Positions 16,387 through 24,870 of a stretch of 41,997 nucleotides of DNA are shown here, piece after piece. The notes under the pieces are model-generated. The model was not told the origin of the DNA. It saw only the letters and a list, made by a program, of their open reading frames with translations, and did no database searches. Each line of letters opens with the position of its first letter. Position 1 is the first letter of the stretch. The translations under genes were made by a program, and so were the position numbers. The stretch spans positions 1 to 41,997 of the forward strand of contig CALUKY010000021.1 in NCBI GenBank assembly GCA_944321345.1. The letters run 5' to 3'. The DNA is from an uncultured Paraprevotella sp. Its GTDB lineage: Bacteria; Bacteroidota; Bacteroidia; Bacteroidales; Bacteroidaceae.

Positions 16387-17454
16387 ATGGAACTGAATTT
16401 AAAACCATTGAATTTACCGGGTTCTGACAGCAGACCCTTAGTGATAGCCGGCCCTTGCAGCGCCGAAACCGAAGAGCAGGTTATGGAAACCGCCAAAGCA
16501 TTGGCCAACAAAGGTATCAAGATATTCCGCGCCGGTGTATGGAAACCGCGTACCAAACCGGGAGGTTTCGAAGGTATGGGCGAAGAAGCTCTGCCCTGGC
16601 TGCAGCGTGTCAAGCAGGAAACCGGTATGCTGATCGGTACCGAGGTGGCAACTCCAAAACACGTGGAAGCAGCCTTGAATGCCGGACTGGATATGCTTTG
16701 GGTAGGCGCACGTACCTCGGCCAATCCGTTTGCCGTACAGGAGCTGGCGGATTCTCTGAAAGGCGTGGACATTCCGGTGTTCGTAAAGAATCCGGTCAAT
16801 CCGGACATTGAATTGTGGGTAGGTGCTTTGGAACGCATCAACGGAGCAGGCATCACCCGTCTGGCAGCCATCCACCGAGGCTTCTCCAGCATTGACCAGA
16901 AGCTGTACCGCAACGCACCGATGTGGCATATTCCTATCGAATTGCACCGTCGCTATCCGAACCTGCCGATCGTCTGCGACCCGAGCCATATCGGCGGACG
17001 CCGCGACTTGATTGCTCCACTGGCACAGCAGGCCATGGATATGGGATTCGAGGGACTTATCGTAGAGAGCCACTGCAACCCGGACTGCGCATGGAGCGAC
17101 GCCAAACAGCAGGTAATGCCGGACGTGCTGAACTTCATCCTGGACCGTCTGGTAGTACGTAACACCAAGGAAAGCACCGAAAGCCTGAACATTCTGCGCC
17201 AGCAGATTGACGAAATGGACAACCGTCTGATGGAACTGCTCACCAAGCGCATGCGCATCAGCCGCGAGATTGCCGCCTACAAGAAAGAACATAATATGGC
17301 AGTAGTACAGACTGCCCGTTACAGCGAAATTCTGGACAAGCGTGCCGCTCAGGGTGTGCTCTGCGGTATGGATGCCGACTTCATCAAGAGCATCTACGAG
17401 CATATCCACGAAGAGAGTGTACGCCAGCAGATGGAATTTATGAACAAACAGTAA
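16387..17454 (+). CDS. Bifunctional DAHP synthase / chorismate mutase
   Basis: 355-residue fusion. Residues about 1-260 are the type I-beta (KDO8P-synthase-like) 3-deoxy-D-arabino-heptulosonate 7-phosphate synthase: LVIAGPCSAETEE (18-30), IFRAGVWKPRTKPGGFEGMG (46-65), FVKNPVNPDIELWVGALERI, DPSHIGGRRDLI and VESHCNPDCAWSDAKQQ carrying the metal ligands. Residues about 262-355 are an AroQ-type chorismate mutase (LRQQIDEMDNRLMELLTKR, then IAAYKKEHNM and the IYEHIHEESVRQQ helix). It opens the shikimate pathway and also makes prephenate, the substrate of PheA and TyrA encoded on either side. In related fusions the mutase domain serves as the sensor of prephenate feedback; that is family knowledge. 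Confidence 0.96.
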   Translation: MELNLKPLNLPGSDSRPLVIAGPCSAETEEQVMETAKALANKGIKIFRAGVWKPRTKPGGFEGMGEEALPWLQRVKQETGMLIGTEVATPKHVEAALNAGLDMLWVGARTSANPFAVQELADSLKGVDIPVFVKNPVNPDIELWVGALERINGAGITRLAAIHRGFSSIDQKLYRNAPMWHIPIELHRRYPNLPIVCDPSHIGGRRDLIAPLAQQAMDMGFEGLIVESHCNPDCAWSDAKQQVMPDVLNFILDRLVVRNTKESTESLNILRQQIDEMDNRLMELLTKRMRISREIAAYKKEHNMAVVQTARYSEILDKRAAQGVLCGMDADFIKSIYEHIHEESVRQQMEFMNKQ

Positions 17455-17480
17455 AACAACACAAATAACTTGATCATACG

Positions 17481-18254
17481 ATGAGAATTTTGGTTTTAGG
17501 TGCCGGTAAGATGGGCTCGTTTTTTGTAGATTTATTGAGCTTTGAACATGAAACAGCTGTATATGAAGTTGATCCGAAACGGTTGCGCTTCATGTATAAC
17601 ACCCAGCGTTTCACTTCACTCGATGAAATCGATGCCTTCGACCCGGAACTGGTCATCAATGCCGTGACATTGAAGTACACGCTCGACGTGTTCCGTCAGG
17701 TCATTCCCCATCTGTCCAAGGACTGCATCATCAGCGACATTTCGTCCGTAAAAACCGGATTCAAGGAATTTTACGAAGAAACCGGCATGCGCTATGTCAG
17801 CACCCACCCTATGTTTGGTCCTACATTCGCCAATCTGGGTGCGCTGAGTCAGGAGAATGCCATCATCATCAACGAAGGAGATTATATGGGACGCATCTTT
17901 TTCCGCGACCTGTATAGCCGCTTGGGACTGAATATCTGTGAATACTCATTCCAGGGACACGATGAAACCATGTCCTATTCCCTGAGTATTCCTTTCGTTT
18001 CCACCTTCGTCTTTGCTGCGGTCATGAAGCACCAGGACGCTCCGGGTACTACCTTCAAGCGCCACTTGCAGATTGCCCGTGGCGTTTTGGGTGAGGACGA
18101 CTGTCTGTTGCGTGAAATCCTGTACAATCCAAAGACCAAGGATCAGGTGGAGCAGATTCGTCAAGAACTCAAGGAACTGATCGACATCATCAGTTCTCAT
18201 GATGAAGAGGCCATGAAGCATTACCTCACCAAAATTCGGGAAAACATCAAATAA
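17481..18254 (+). CDS. tyrA: Prephenate dehydrogenase
   Basis: 257-residue NAD(P)-dependent prephenate dehydrogenase, yielding 4-hydroxyphenylpyruvate for Tyr. Rossmann fold at the N-terminus with GAGKMG (7-12), acidic strand end AVYEVDPKR, then SDISSVKTGF and the active-site STHPMFGPTF (His of the HPM motif) and a helical dimerisation domain (HDETMSYSLSIPFVSTFVFAAV). It lacks both a fused chorismate mutase and a C-terminal ACT domain, so Tyr feedback, if any, would act elsewhere. Last gene of the operon; gap of 26 bp from the DAHP synthase and a terminator 30 bp after the stop. Confidence 0.95.
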   Translation: MRILVLGAGKMGSFFVDLLSFEHETAVYEVDPKRLRFMYNTQRFTSLDEIDAFDPELVINAVTLKYTLDVFRQVIPHLSKDCIISDISSVKTGFKEFYEETGMRYVSTHPMFGPTFANLGALSQENAIIINEGDYMGRIFFRDLYSRLGLNICEYSFQGHDETMSYSLSIPFVSTFVFAAVMKHQDAPGTTFKRHLQIARGVLGEDDCLLREILYNPKTKDQVEQIRQELKELIDIISSHDEEAMKHYLTKIRENIK

Positions 18255-18284
18255 AGAGTGTTTCTTTATACATTATTTATCGGA

Positions 18285-18321
18285 GGGCTACGTCTGTTTC
18301 CAACAGATGCAGCCCTTTTTT
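18285..18321 (+). terminator. Terminator of the aromatic operon
   Basis: GGGCTaCgTCTGTT pairs with AACAGAtGcAGCCC (two mismatched positions) around a TCC loop, then a run of six T. It separates tyrA from the AlbA_2 remnant unit. Confidence 0.85.
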
Positions 18322-18431
18322 ATAATCTCAATAAGACATGCCCTTTGTCGTATGGAAAAGTTCTGAAAAAATCATAGGGAGGATTTTTCAAAATCAACAG
18401 GACCGTTTTTTCATTTTGTCGGGAGCATTTT

Positions 18432-18462
18432 TTTGACTTGTTTTAGTTTTTGGCTATTTTTG
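18432..18462 (+). promoter_or_regulatory. Promoter of the AlbA_2 remnant and probably the cob genes
   Basis: TTTG at 18432-18435 and TATTTTTG at 18455-18462 with 19 bp between them. No other promoter was found before cobU at 18941. The 18322-18431 stretch shows no gene and no cobalamin riboswitch signature. Confidence 0.65.
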
Positions 18463-18504
18463 TATGAAGTTATTTAAACGTCTTACCCGGCAATTTTATT
18501 GTGT

Positions 18505-18927
18505 ATGAAAACAGGAAAAGAATGCGATTATTATAAAATACAATTAGTTGTAGAAGAACTAATGGAACAAAAGGAATCTTCTGTAATTGAATTTAAATCA
18601 GCCGCCGGAGGTTTCCCTAAAAGTTTCTGGGAAACATATTCTTCATTTGCCAACACAGATGGAGGAACCATTGTATTAGGAGTAAAGGAAAAGGCAGGTA
18701 GTGGAGCTGATAAAATCATTTCCGGCTGGAAGGAGTCAAATTGGAAATCTCCTGTTATCGAAGAAAAGACAAGACCGGATAAAGTCATCCTGTCTATGCC
18801 CCTGACTTCTATTCTGGATGAAAAAGTCATAGCAAAACTTTCAGAAATGGTAGAACAGAACCTGATTGAACGAAAGTTTCCTACCATTCCAACACATCCC
18901 AACCAAAAATATAAAAAGAAAGAATAA
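18505..18927 (+). pseudogene. Internally deleted AlbA_2/Schlafen-type ATP-binding protein
   Basis: 140-codon ORF from ATG 18505. Residues about 16-62 match the start of the AlbA_2 (Schlafen AAA_4) domain: ESSVIEFKSAAGGFPKSFWETYSSFANTDGGTIVLGVKEK. Directly afterwards come GADKIISGWKESNWKSPVIEEK and KVILSMPLTSILDEKVIAKLSEM, which correspond to the far C-terminal part of the full-length proteins (a few hundred residues further on). The middle, with most of the ATP-binding fold, is missing, yet the frame is kept open. It is AT-richer than the flanking genes. It was probably a mobile-type regulator or defence-linked gene that decayed by deletion. Only 13 bp separate it from cobU. Correspondence to full-length homologues is from memory. 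Confidence 0.65.
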
Positions 18928-18940
18928 AAGATAACCCAAT

Positions 18941-19558
18941 ATGGCCAAAAGAATCATTCTGATTACCGGAGGCGAACGCTCCGGAAAAAGTTCCTATGCC
19001 GAAGAACGGGCACAACAGATGGATCCGAATCCGGTCTATCTGGCCACAGCACGCATTTGGGATGAGGAGTTTCGTTTGCGGGTACGGATGCATCAGGAAC
19101 GGAGAGGTGCGCATTGGATCAATATAGAAGAACCATGGCAACTGTCACGACACCGTCTTTCCGGACATACAGTACTGGTAGACTGTCTGACACTATGGGC
19201 CACCAATTTCTTCTTCCGGGCTTCGAGCGAAGAAATATCAGTAGAAACAACGGATAAAACTAAAGTAGAACAGAATTCGGCATCAGACATCAGGGAAATG
19301 GAGGATGCCGTAAAAGCCCGAATGGGTCAGGAAACCGTAAAGCAGGTTCTGCAGGAACTGAAAGAAGAGTTCGACCGCCTCATCCGGCAGGATGCCACCT
19401 TCCTGTTCGTTACCAATGAAATCGGCAGTGGAGGCATCTCCCCTAATCCGGTACAGCGCCGGTTTACCGACCTGTTGGGCTGGTTCAATCAATACGTGGC
19501 CCATAAAGCTGATGAGGTTGTTCTTATGGTCAGTGGCATCCCCGTTAAAATTAAATGA
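18941..19558 (+). CDS. cobU: Adenosylcobinamide kinase / adenosylcobinamide-phosphate guanylyltransferase
   Basis: 205-residue bifunctional enzyme that phosphorylates adenosylcobinamide and transfers GMP to give AdoCbi-GDP, in nucleotide-loop assembly of cobalamin. A P-loop GGERSGKSS is at residues 10-18, the guanylylated histidine is likely H51 (RVRMHQERRG), VDCLTLWATN gives the Walker B-like strand, and VTNEIGSGGISPNPVQRRFTDLLGW is the conserved C-terminal block. A linker with SSEEISVETTDKTKVEQNS (about 99-117) is longer than in Salmonella CobU. Its stop overlaps the cobT start in ATGA at 19555-19558. Confidence 0.95.
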   Translation: MAKRIILITGGERSGKSSYAEERAQQMDPNPVYLATARIWDEEFRLRVRMHQERRGAHWINIEEPWQLSRHRLSGHTVLVDCLTLWATNFFFRASSEEISVETTDKTKVEQNSASDIREMEDAVKARMGQETVKQVLQELKEEFDRLIRQDATFLFVTNEIGSGGISPNPVQRRFTDLLGWFNQYVAHKADEVVLMVSGIPVKIK

Positions 19559-20607
19559 ACATGAACACATATTCCATTACGTCGCCGGATTATCGTTTGA
19601 AAGAACAGATCCAACAAAGAATTGATAATCTGAACAAACCAATGGGCGCTTTAGGACGCCTGGAAGAGATCGCCTTGCAGATCGGCCTCATCCAGCAAAC
19701 CGACACTCCCACCCTGCAACACCCCTGCCACGTGCTGTTTGCCGCCGACCATGGTATTGAACGCGAAGGGGTAAGCGCCTCTCCCCGTGAAATCACCTGG
19801 CAACAGATGATCAACTTCACCCGGGGCGGAGGAGGAGTCAACATGTTCTGCCGGCAGCATGGTTTCGAACTGCTTTTGGTGGATGTAGGGGTGGATTACG
19901 ACCTGAACGACTATCCGCAGATCATCAATCGGAAAATAGCTCGGGGCACCCGCAATTTTCTGCACGAAGCGGCCATGAGTGAAGAAGAGATGAACCGTGC
20001 CCTGCAAACAGGCGCAGAAATGACAGACCGTTGCCGGAAAAAGGGTTGCAACGTGATCTGTTTCGGCGAAATGGGCATCGGCAACACTTCCCCCTCCGCT
20101 GTCTGGCTGCATCTTTTTGGAAACCATCCGCTGGAGGATTGTATCGGTTGTGGCTCCGGATTGAACGCAAACGGAGTGTCACATAAATATGAAGTACTGA
20201 AAGCGGCCACAGATCATTTTCGGGAAACACATCCGTCTCCCGCTCCCGAAGAAATCATCCGTTATTTCGGCGGCTTCGAGATGGTTGCCGCAGTAGGAGC
20301 CATGCTCCGGGCAGCCGAAAAGAAAATGATTGTCCTGGTAGACGGCTTCATCATGTCAGCCTGTATGCTGGTAGCCTGCCGCCTTTATCCGGCCACACGG
20401 GAATACGCTCTTTTCGGTCACGAAGGCGAAGAGCGCGGTCATCGGCTGCTGCTGGCCGACCTGCACGCCCACGGCCTGCTGCAACTGGGATTCCGTCTTG
20501 GCGAAGGCACGGGAGCACTCTGCGCTTATCCGATCATTGAGTCGGCCGTACGGATGATGAATGAAATGAATACTTTCGACGAATCCCACATAACCAAATA
20601 TTTTTAA
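19555..20607 (+). CDS. cobT: Nicotinate-nucleotide:dimethylbenzimidazole phosphoribosyltransferase
   Basis: 350-residue enzyme activating the lower ligand base to alpha-ribazole phosphate. Visible: LNKPMGALGRLEEIALQIG (27-45), FAADHGIEREGVSASPREITWQQM, GEMGIGNTSPSA, and near the end GEGTGA with the catalytic glutamate at E317, the same number as in the Salmonella enzyme. Length is normal. A second in-frame ATG lies two codons in (19561); both are compatible with the family, and I keep the one overlapping the cobU stop. Overlaps cobS by one base (TAATG). Confidence 0.96.
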   Translation: MNMNTYSITSPDYRLKEQIQQRIDNLNKPMGALGRLEEIALQIGLIQQTDTPTLQHPCHVLFAADHGIEREGVSASPREITWQQMINFTRGGGGVNMFCRQHGFELLLVDVGVDYDLNDYPQIINRKIARGTRNFLHEAAMSEEEMNRALQTGAEMTDRCRKKGCNVICFGEMGIGNTSPSAVWLHLFGNHPLEDCIGCGSGLNANGVSHKYEVLKAATDHFRETHPSPAPEEIIRYFGGFEMVAAVGAMLRAAEKKMIVLVDGFIMSACMLVACRLYPATREYALFGHEGEERGHRLLLADLHAHGLLQLGFRLGEGTGALCAYPIIESAVRMMNEMNTFDESHITKYF

Positions 20608-21416
20608 TGATGACACAGTCGCAATCTACCGTTTCCGACCGGATATGGGCCGCCCTGATGTTCTTCACCCGACTGCCGCTCTGGAAAATCCGGAAGGATG
20701 TACCTCAGGAAGCTTTCCGCCATGTAGTGGCCTATTGGACATTGGGCGGCTGGATCACCGGTGGCATACTGGCCGGATCCTTCTGGCTGGCATCCCAATT
20801 CTTTCCTACCGCCATAGCCCTGCTGATAGCTCTGTGTGCACGCCTGCTGCTCACGGGTGCGCTCCATGAAGACGGATTGGCAGATTTTATGGACGGATTC
20901 GGCGGAGGACACAACCGGGAACGCATTCTCGCCATTATGAAGGACTCCCATATCGGCACCTTCGGTGTGTTGGGACTGGTGCTTTATCTGGCTTTGCTTT
21001 ATACCACGTGGCTTCACCTTCCGGCAACACGGCTGGCCGCCTACTTGTTTTGGGGAGATCTTTATGCCAAAGCCTGCAGTTCTCTGATCATATACATTCT
21101 GCCCTATGCCCGTCCTGAGGCTGAAGCGAAAATTAAAATCACTTACCTGCGTCCACACGGAAAGGACACCGTCCGGCAACTGTCAGGAACACTCCTGCAA
21201 CTCACCCCCCTGTTTCTGTGGCTTGCTCTTGACAAACATCCGGCCCCTGCATGCTGGATATGGCTGATCCCTCCGGTTTGTGTAGCCGGCCTCATCCGCT
21301 ATCTCCAAAAACATATTCAAGGATACACGGGTGACTGTTGCGGTGCCGTATTCCTGCTTACCGAACTGTCATTCCATCTGGCACTATCGGCCTTTCACTA
21401 TTCTCTCATTTCCTAA
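20607..21416 (+). CDS. cobS: Adenosylcobinamide-GDP ribazoletransferase (cobalamin synthase)
   Basis: 269-residue polytopic inner-membrane enzyme joining AdoCbi-GDP with alpha-ribazole (phosphate) to form cobalamin. The metal motif D89-x3-D93-x2-D96 sits in ALHEDGLADFMDGFGGG, followed by RERILAIMKDSHIGTFG, both diagnostic. Several hydrophobic helices surround these. The C-terminus keeps YTGDCCGAVFLLTELSFHLAL, the conserved end block GDxxGA. Translation start overlaps the cobT stop. With cobU and cobT it suffices for the late steps from salvaged cobinamide, but the corrin-ring genes are not in this window. Confidence 0.95.
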   Translation: MMTQSQSTVSDRIWAALMFFTRLPLWKIRKDVPQEAFRHVVAYWTLGGWITGGILAGSFWLASQFFPTAIALLIALCARLLLTGALHEDGLADFMDGFGGGHNRERILAIMKDSHIGTFGVLGLVLYLALLYTTWLHLPATRLAAYLFWGDLYAKACSSLIIYILPYARPEAEAKIKITYLRPHGKDTVRQLSGTLLQLTPLFLWLALDKHPAPACWIWLIPPVCVAGLIRYLQKHIQGYTGDCCGAVFLLTELSFHLALSAFHYSLIS

Positions 21417-21425
21417 TCTCACATC

Positions 21426-22526
21426 ATGCATCATTCACTGATATTCCATAAAAAGACTCCGTTTTCTTTTCCGGCTTTTCTCGAAAGCCTCGGCATGGAA
21501 CTGAAACTGGTTTTCACCTCAGAATTCAATGACGACACCTATTACTATTTCATGCAACCAGATTCGGTCACGCTATTCTGCCTGACCGATTCCCCCAAAG
21601 GCACTTTGGAACTGTGTATGGACGCCATGGCTTCATACAGCGACTACAAGCTGTTTCCCTATCTGGCCGACACGCTTCACCACTTTCTCCACGGCAAACG
21701 GTTGCAAATCACAGCTGACGACGGAACTGCCCGATCAGTCTATGACTGCTACAACGAAGAATGGATTGAAGAAAGCATCGGCGAAGAAATCGCTCTTCTG
21801 AAATCGGTTCTTTCCATTGCCCCACGCTATTATCTTACGATGCCCTGTAAGGAATACGAATGCGTTACACCTTCCCTATTGCAATCGGTAGGTGTAACCC
21901 TCCACTCTTCCACCCCTCGTATTTATGGATATGTGCAATATCTGTTACAACACAACCGGCTTCCGCAGGCCACAGAAGAAGAGATTAGTCAGGATCAGAT
22001 TCTCAACGAACAGGAACTGGAAGCTGATGTGCCGCAACATAACTCCATAGGACGTGTAAAATCCTGGCAGACCGACGGCAGCGAAACGTGGGAAAGCTAT
22101 GGCCGGGAAGACGTTACCCTATTGCTGCAAATCGGAAAGGAATACCAAAACGGAAAAACTGCGGACGGAGTGATACTCAATGACTTGGGCACCCTTTATC
22201 AGGAAGGAATAGGCGTGGAAGCCGACGGTCCGACTGCCGCCTACTGGTTCCGCGAAGCGATCCGTCAGGGCGATCATCTCTATGCTCCGAGTAACTTGGG
22301 CGACCTCTACCGCAAGGGAGCGCCCAACCTGCCCCAGTCGCTTCCGCTGGCTCTTGAAGCCTATCGTCTTTCCACCGATCCTTATGCCTTTTTCCGTATC
22401 GGACAGTCCTACGAAGAAGGATGGACCGGAAGTCCGGACATGGCAAAGGCGATGGAATGGTATGAAAAAGCCGCTGCCCGGAAACACCATCTGGCATTGA
22501 AACGCCTGAAAAAAGACAAACTCTAA
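21426..22526 (+). CDS. Sel1-repeat protein downstream of cobS
   Basis: 366-residue protein without signal peptide. The N-terminal ~210 residues are not recognised (acidic and aromatic, with DDTYYYFMQPDSVTLFCLTDS). From about 235 there are Sel1-like repeats: LLLQIGKEYQNGKTADGVILNDLGTLYQEG followed by DGPTAAYWFREAIRQGDHLYAPSNLGDLYRKG, LPLALEAYRLSTDPYAFFRIGQSYEEG and DMAKAMEWYEKAAARKHHLALKRL. The gene follows cobS by 9 bp and so is very likely in the same transcript, in the place where an alpha-ribazole phosphatase (cobC) would often be expected. A protein-interaction role is inferred from the repeats; a cobalamin role is only contextual. Confidence 0.8.
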   Translation: MHHSLIFHKKTPFSFPAFLESLGMELKLVFTSEFNDDTYYYFMQPDSVTLFCLTDSPKGTLELCMDAMASYSDYKLFPYLADTLHHFLHGKRLQITADDGTARSVYDCYNEEWIEESIGEEIALLKSVLSIAPRYYLTMPCKEYECVTPSLLQSVGVTLHSSTPRIYGYVQYLLQHNRLPQATEEEISQDQILNEQELEADVPQHNSIGRVKSWQTDGSETWESYGREDVTLLLQIGKEYQNGKTADGVILNDLGTLYQEGIGVEADGPTAAYWFREAIRQGDHLYAPSNLGDLYRKGAPNLPQSLPLALEAYRLSTDPYAFFRIGQSYEEGWTGSPDMAKAMEWYEKAAARKHHLALKRLKKDKL

Positions 22527-22544
22527 ATACGCCTATCTTCATAC

Positions 22545-22594
22545 AAAAAAGAACCATATTCCGCCAATTCATTTCTAGCCGGAATATGGTTCTT
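22545..22594 (-). terminator. Terminator of the nitroreductase unit
   Basis: GAACCATATTCCG (22551-22563) pairs with CGGAATATGGTTC (22580-22592) in a perfect 13-bp stem with a 16-nt loop. The run of A at 22545-22550 gives a T-tract on the minus strand, so it mainly ends the nitroreductase transcript; it may also stop the cob transcript less strongly. Confidence 0.8.
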
Positions 22595-22644
22595 CACCAG
22601 ATTATTTATAAATCAAACCGAAATGTCACAGTTTGGTGTCATCA

Positions 22645-23187
22645 TCAATATTTGTTCCACGAGCTCATCTCATCAAGTCTCTTTCGCGCTTTCGGACGGG
22701 TCTCACCGGCCGGATATCCCAACAGAATGAGCAACGGAATTCTTCTTTTTCCCACCTGCAAAAGTCTGTTCACTTCCTTCTCGTTGAACCACCCCAGAAT
22801 ACAGGTACCCAATCCCATAGAAGCTGCTTGCAGACAAAAATGCTCGGTAGCAATACCCACGTCGAGCAAAGAATATTCCTTGTCTTTGATCACACTGCCT
22901 ATGCGGGCTGTAAAATTCATCTTTTCCATCACCACAGCCACAATAACGGGAGCCTCGTCGGCAAACTTGTTCATCCCCATACCGGCTGCCGCACGCGCTA
23001 TTTGTGTTTTCAGGTCCGGGTCGTTGACAACCACAAACTTCCACGGCTGCGAATTGCAGGCCGAAGGAGCCAGACGGGCTGCTTCCAGACATCCCATAAT
23101 CAACTCATTACTTACGGGTGTCGGTTCAAAGCGCCGGTCACTCTGTCTTCTTTTTACTAAATCCAAAAAATCCATAGTATTCATCAT
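22645..23187 (-). CDS. Nitroreductase family protein
   Basis: 180-residue FMN-dependent nitroreductase-fold oxidoreductase. Signatures: KRRQSDRRFEPTPVS (flavin phosphate contact near the N-terminus), LEAARLAPSACNSQPWKFVVV, the central DVGIATEHFCLQAASMGLGTCILGWF, and the late LLILLGYPAGETRPKARKRLDEM. Such proteins reduce quinones, nitro compounds or flavins; the physiological substrate cannot be inferred. The gene begins 7 bp after the DUF3843 gene ends on the same strand, so the pair forms an operon. Start could also be the second or third Met (MMNTMDF). Confidence 0.92.
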   Translation of the reverse strand: MMNTMDFLDLVKRRQSDRRFEPTPVSNELIMGCLEAARLAPSACNSQPWKFVVVNDPDLKTQIARAAAGMGMNKFADEAPVIVAVVMEKMNFTARIGSVIKDKEYSLLDVGIATEHFCLQAASMGLGTCILGWFNEKEVNRLLQVGKRRIPLLILLGYPAGETRPKARKRLDEMSSWNKY

Positions 23188-23194
23188 TAAATCT

Positions 23195-24685
23195 TTAGAA
23201 ATCCGGTCTGATTACACGCAACAGAAAGTCCAGATTGTCCTGCAGCAACTGTTTTCCACGCTCTTCACTGATTTCTGAAAACAATGCCGCATCAGGCAAC
23301 AGCTTTTCCCGCACCAGACAACGTACCATCTCAGAGGCTGAATAATGAGGATCAAACAGAACCTTTATCGCATAAGCTCCGGCTTCATCGGCCTGATAAT
23401 ACGGGTTATCCGGATGACAGACACAACAGGCTCCACCCGGCAGGACCAAAAATCCGGTTTCGGGCGAAACGAACGCTACAAGATTCTTTTCCTGCTCATG
23501 CGCTTCGGACAGTTCCGGAGTATCCGTATTCTGAAATTCATCTTTCAGATTCTCACCGATCCATTTTTTCATGGCAGAATAATCTTCAAAAAAGAGGAAA
23601 GGACTGTTCTGATTCAGTCGGAGCACTTTATCAGTAATCAGCTCCTTCTGTTTCTGAGCCGACTGCTTTTGTTCGCGATATTTCAGGAATCTGTCCTCCT
23701 GTTTCAGCCAGCTTACCCCTCCGTTCGGATACCAGCGGTCCTTATATTTCACTAATGAACCGAGCATCACCTTCCGCTTGGTTACCTTGTCGGCCTCACC
23801 CTGTAACAAATCAGAAGCCATCAGTTCAAAGTGCTGTCCCTGCCAGTCCTCCAACAAAATTCTCTGATGATCGTTTTCCACTACGAAATACGGTTGCAGT
23901 TCTCTGGTTTCCATCTGCTTCACGGCATTTGCCTCCTCATTCATATCCCAGTATTCCAGCATCCGGCCTATCCAGAACTGAGGTTTCATAGCCAAGGGAC
24001 CGGTTTTCTCATGAACTCCCAAAAACGATTCCGCCATATATTCAATGACAGACAGCGGCTGACCTTCGCCTACAATACGGTTCACCTGCTGTACCACCCG
24101 ATCCCGATGCTGTGCCGTAAAATAATAAAACAGATAAGACATACAGCACACCTGAATCATCAATGTTTTCAGGTTGTAGAAATCCTGATACAACACAGGA
24201 TTCTTCATAGCCTCCAGCAAGTCATTGTTTACGGGAACCATTTCAAAATCTTCGTCCAGCACTCCAAAGACCTCTTGTGCCAGCCTTTGCATATAAGAGT
24301 TTTCCGGATTCACGATCATTCCGGAGTTACGTTTCTGAAAGATCATCCAGATCAGGAAACGCACATCAGCCTCATTGATTTCATCTACATAATAATGCTC
24401 TTCATCCGTTTCATAAAAAGGCAGATAACGTCCATACATCCGCTTGTGCTCCATAATGAATGAGCGCCAAACTCCCAAACCACTCACTACATCTTCCAGA
24501 TAATAGGTCAGGGTAAGCGCTATCTCTGTCATATCCTCTAAAGCCAGTTTACGTTCAAAATCAGCTTTCTTGATTTTGTCGCGCAACTTTCTGGCATACT
24601 TCACATAAAACACATCCGTGGGACAAAGCAGCGGAAGCAAATGCGCTTCGCGCCAATATTCCATACTGATCAGGTCTTTTTTCAT
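23195..24685 (-). CDS. DUF3843-family protein
   Basis: 496-residue soluble protein that I assign to the Bacteroidetes family DUF3843 from its opening (WREAHLLPLLCPTDVFYVKYARKLRD), the DVVSGLGVWRSFI segment and the FLIWMIFQKRNSG block; this is memory, not a search. The C-terminal part has SPFLFFEDYSAMKKWIGENLKDEF and a FLVLPGGACCVCHPDNPYY segment resembling the tail of SWIM-adjacent or SEC-C-like readers, but I would not claim a domain. No membrane segment or signal. A TAnnTTTG element (complement of 24742-24749, TATCTTTG) lies 57 bp upstream. First gene of the unit with the nitroreductase. Confidence 0.75.
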   Translation of the reverse strand: MKKDLISMEYWREAHLLPLLCPTDVFYVKYARKLRDKIKKADFERKLALEDMTEIALTLTYYLEDVVSGLGVWRSFIMEHKRMYGRYLPFYETDEEHYYVDEINEADVRFLIWMIFQKRNSGMIVNPENSYMQRLAQEVFGVLDEDFEMVPVNNDLLEAMKNPVLYQDFYNLKTLMIQVCCMSYLFYYFTAQHRDRVVQQVNRIVGEGQPLSVIEYMAESFLGVHEKTGPLAMKPQFWIGRMLEYWDMNEEANAVKQMETRELQPYFVVENDHQRILLEDWQGQHFELMASDLLQGEADKVTKRKVMLGSLVKYKDRWYPNGGVSWLKQEDRFLKYREQKQSAQKQKELITDKVLRLNQNSPFLFFEDYSAMKKWIGENLKDEFQNTDTPELSEAHEQEKNLVAFVSPETGFLVLPGGACCVCHPDNPYYQADEAGAYAIKVLFDPHYSASEMVRCLVREKLLPDAALFSEISEERGKQLLQDNLDFLLRVIRPDF

Positions 24686-24741
24686 TTTATCTTATCCTAA
24701 TTCCCTAATTTCATTAATAACATAATAACGTTTTCCGTTTC

Positions 24742-24749
24742 CAAAGATA
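24742..24749 (-). promoter_or_regulatory. -7 element of the DUF3843-nitroreductase promoter
   Basis: Complement reads TATCTTTG, an exact match to TAnnTTTG. Divergent from the promoter at 24834. Confidence 0.55.
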
Positions 24750-24833
24750 CAAAAAGAAACAGAACTGCTCCTTCGGCAACACAAAAATAATCAAAATCAA
24801 TTCCCGTAAAAGAAGTAAATTAAAGAATTTTTC

Positions 24834-24841
24834 TAACTTTG
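24834..24841 (+). promoter_or_regulatory. -7 element of the DUF2721-DUF5686 promoter
   Basis: TAACTTTG matches TAnnTTTG, 29 bp before the start at 24871. No clear -33 TTTG. Confidence 0.5.
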
Positions 24842-24870
24842 CGTACAATACAACAGTAAGAATCATCCCC

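Noticed and set aside
18505-18927. Complete small AlbA-type DNA-binding protein
   Set aside because: The sequence joins a clear N-terminal AlbA_2 block to what looks like the far C-terminal block of longer proteins; an internal deletion fits better, although a natural short family is not excluded.
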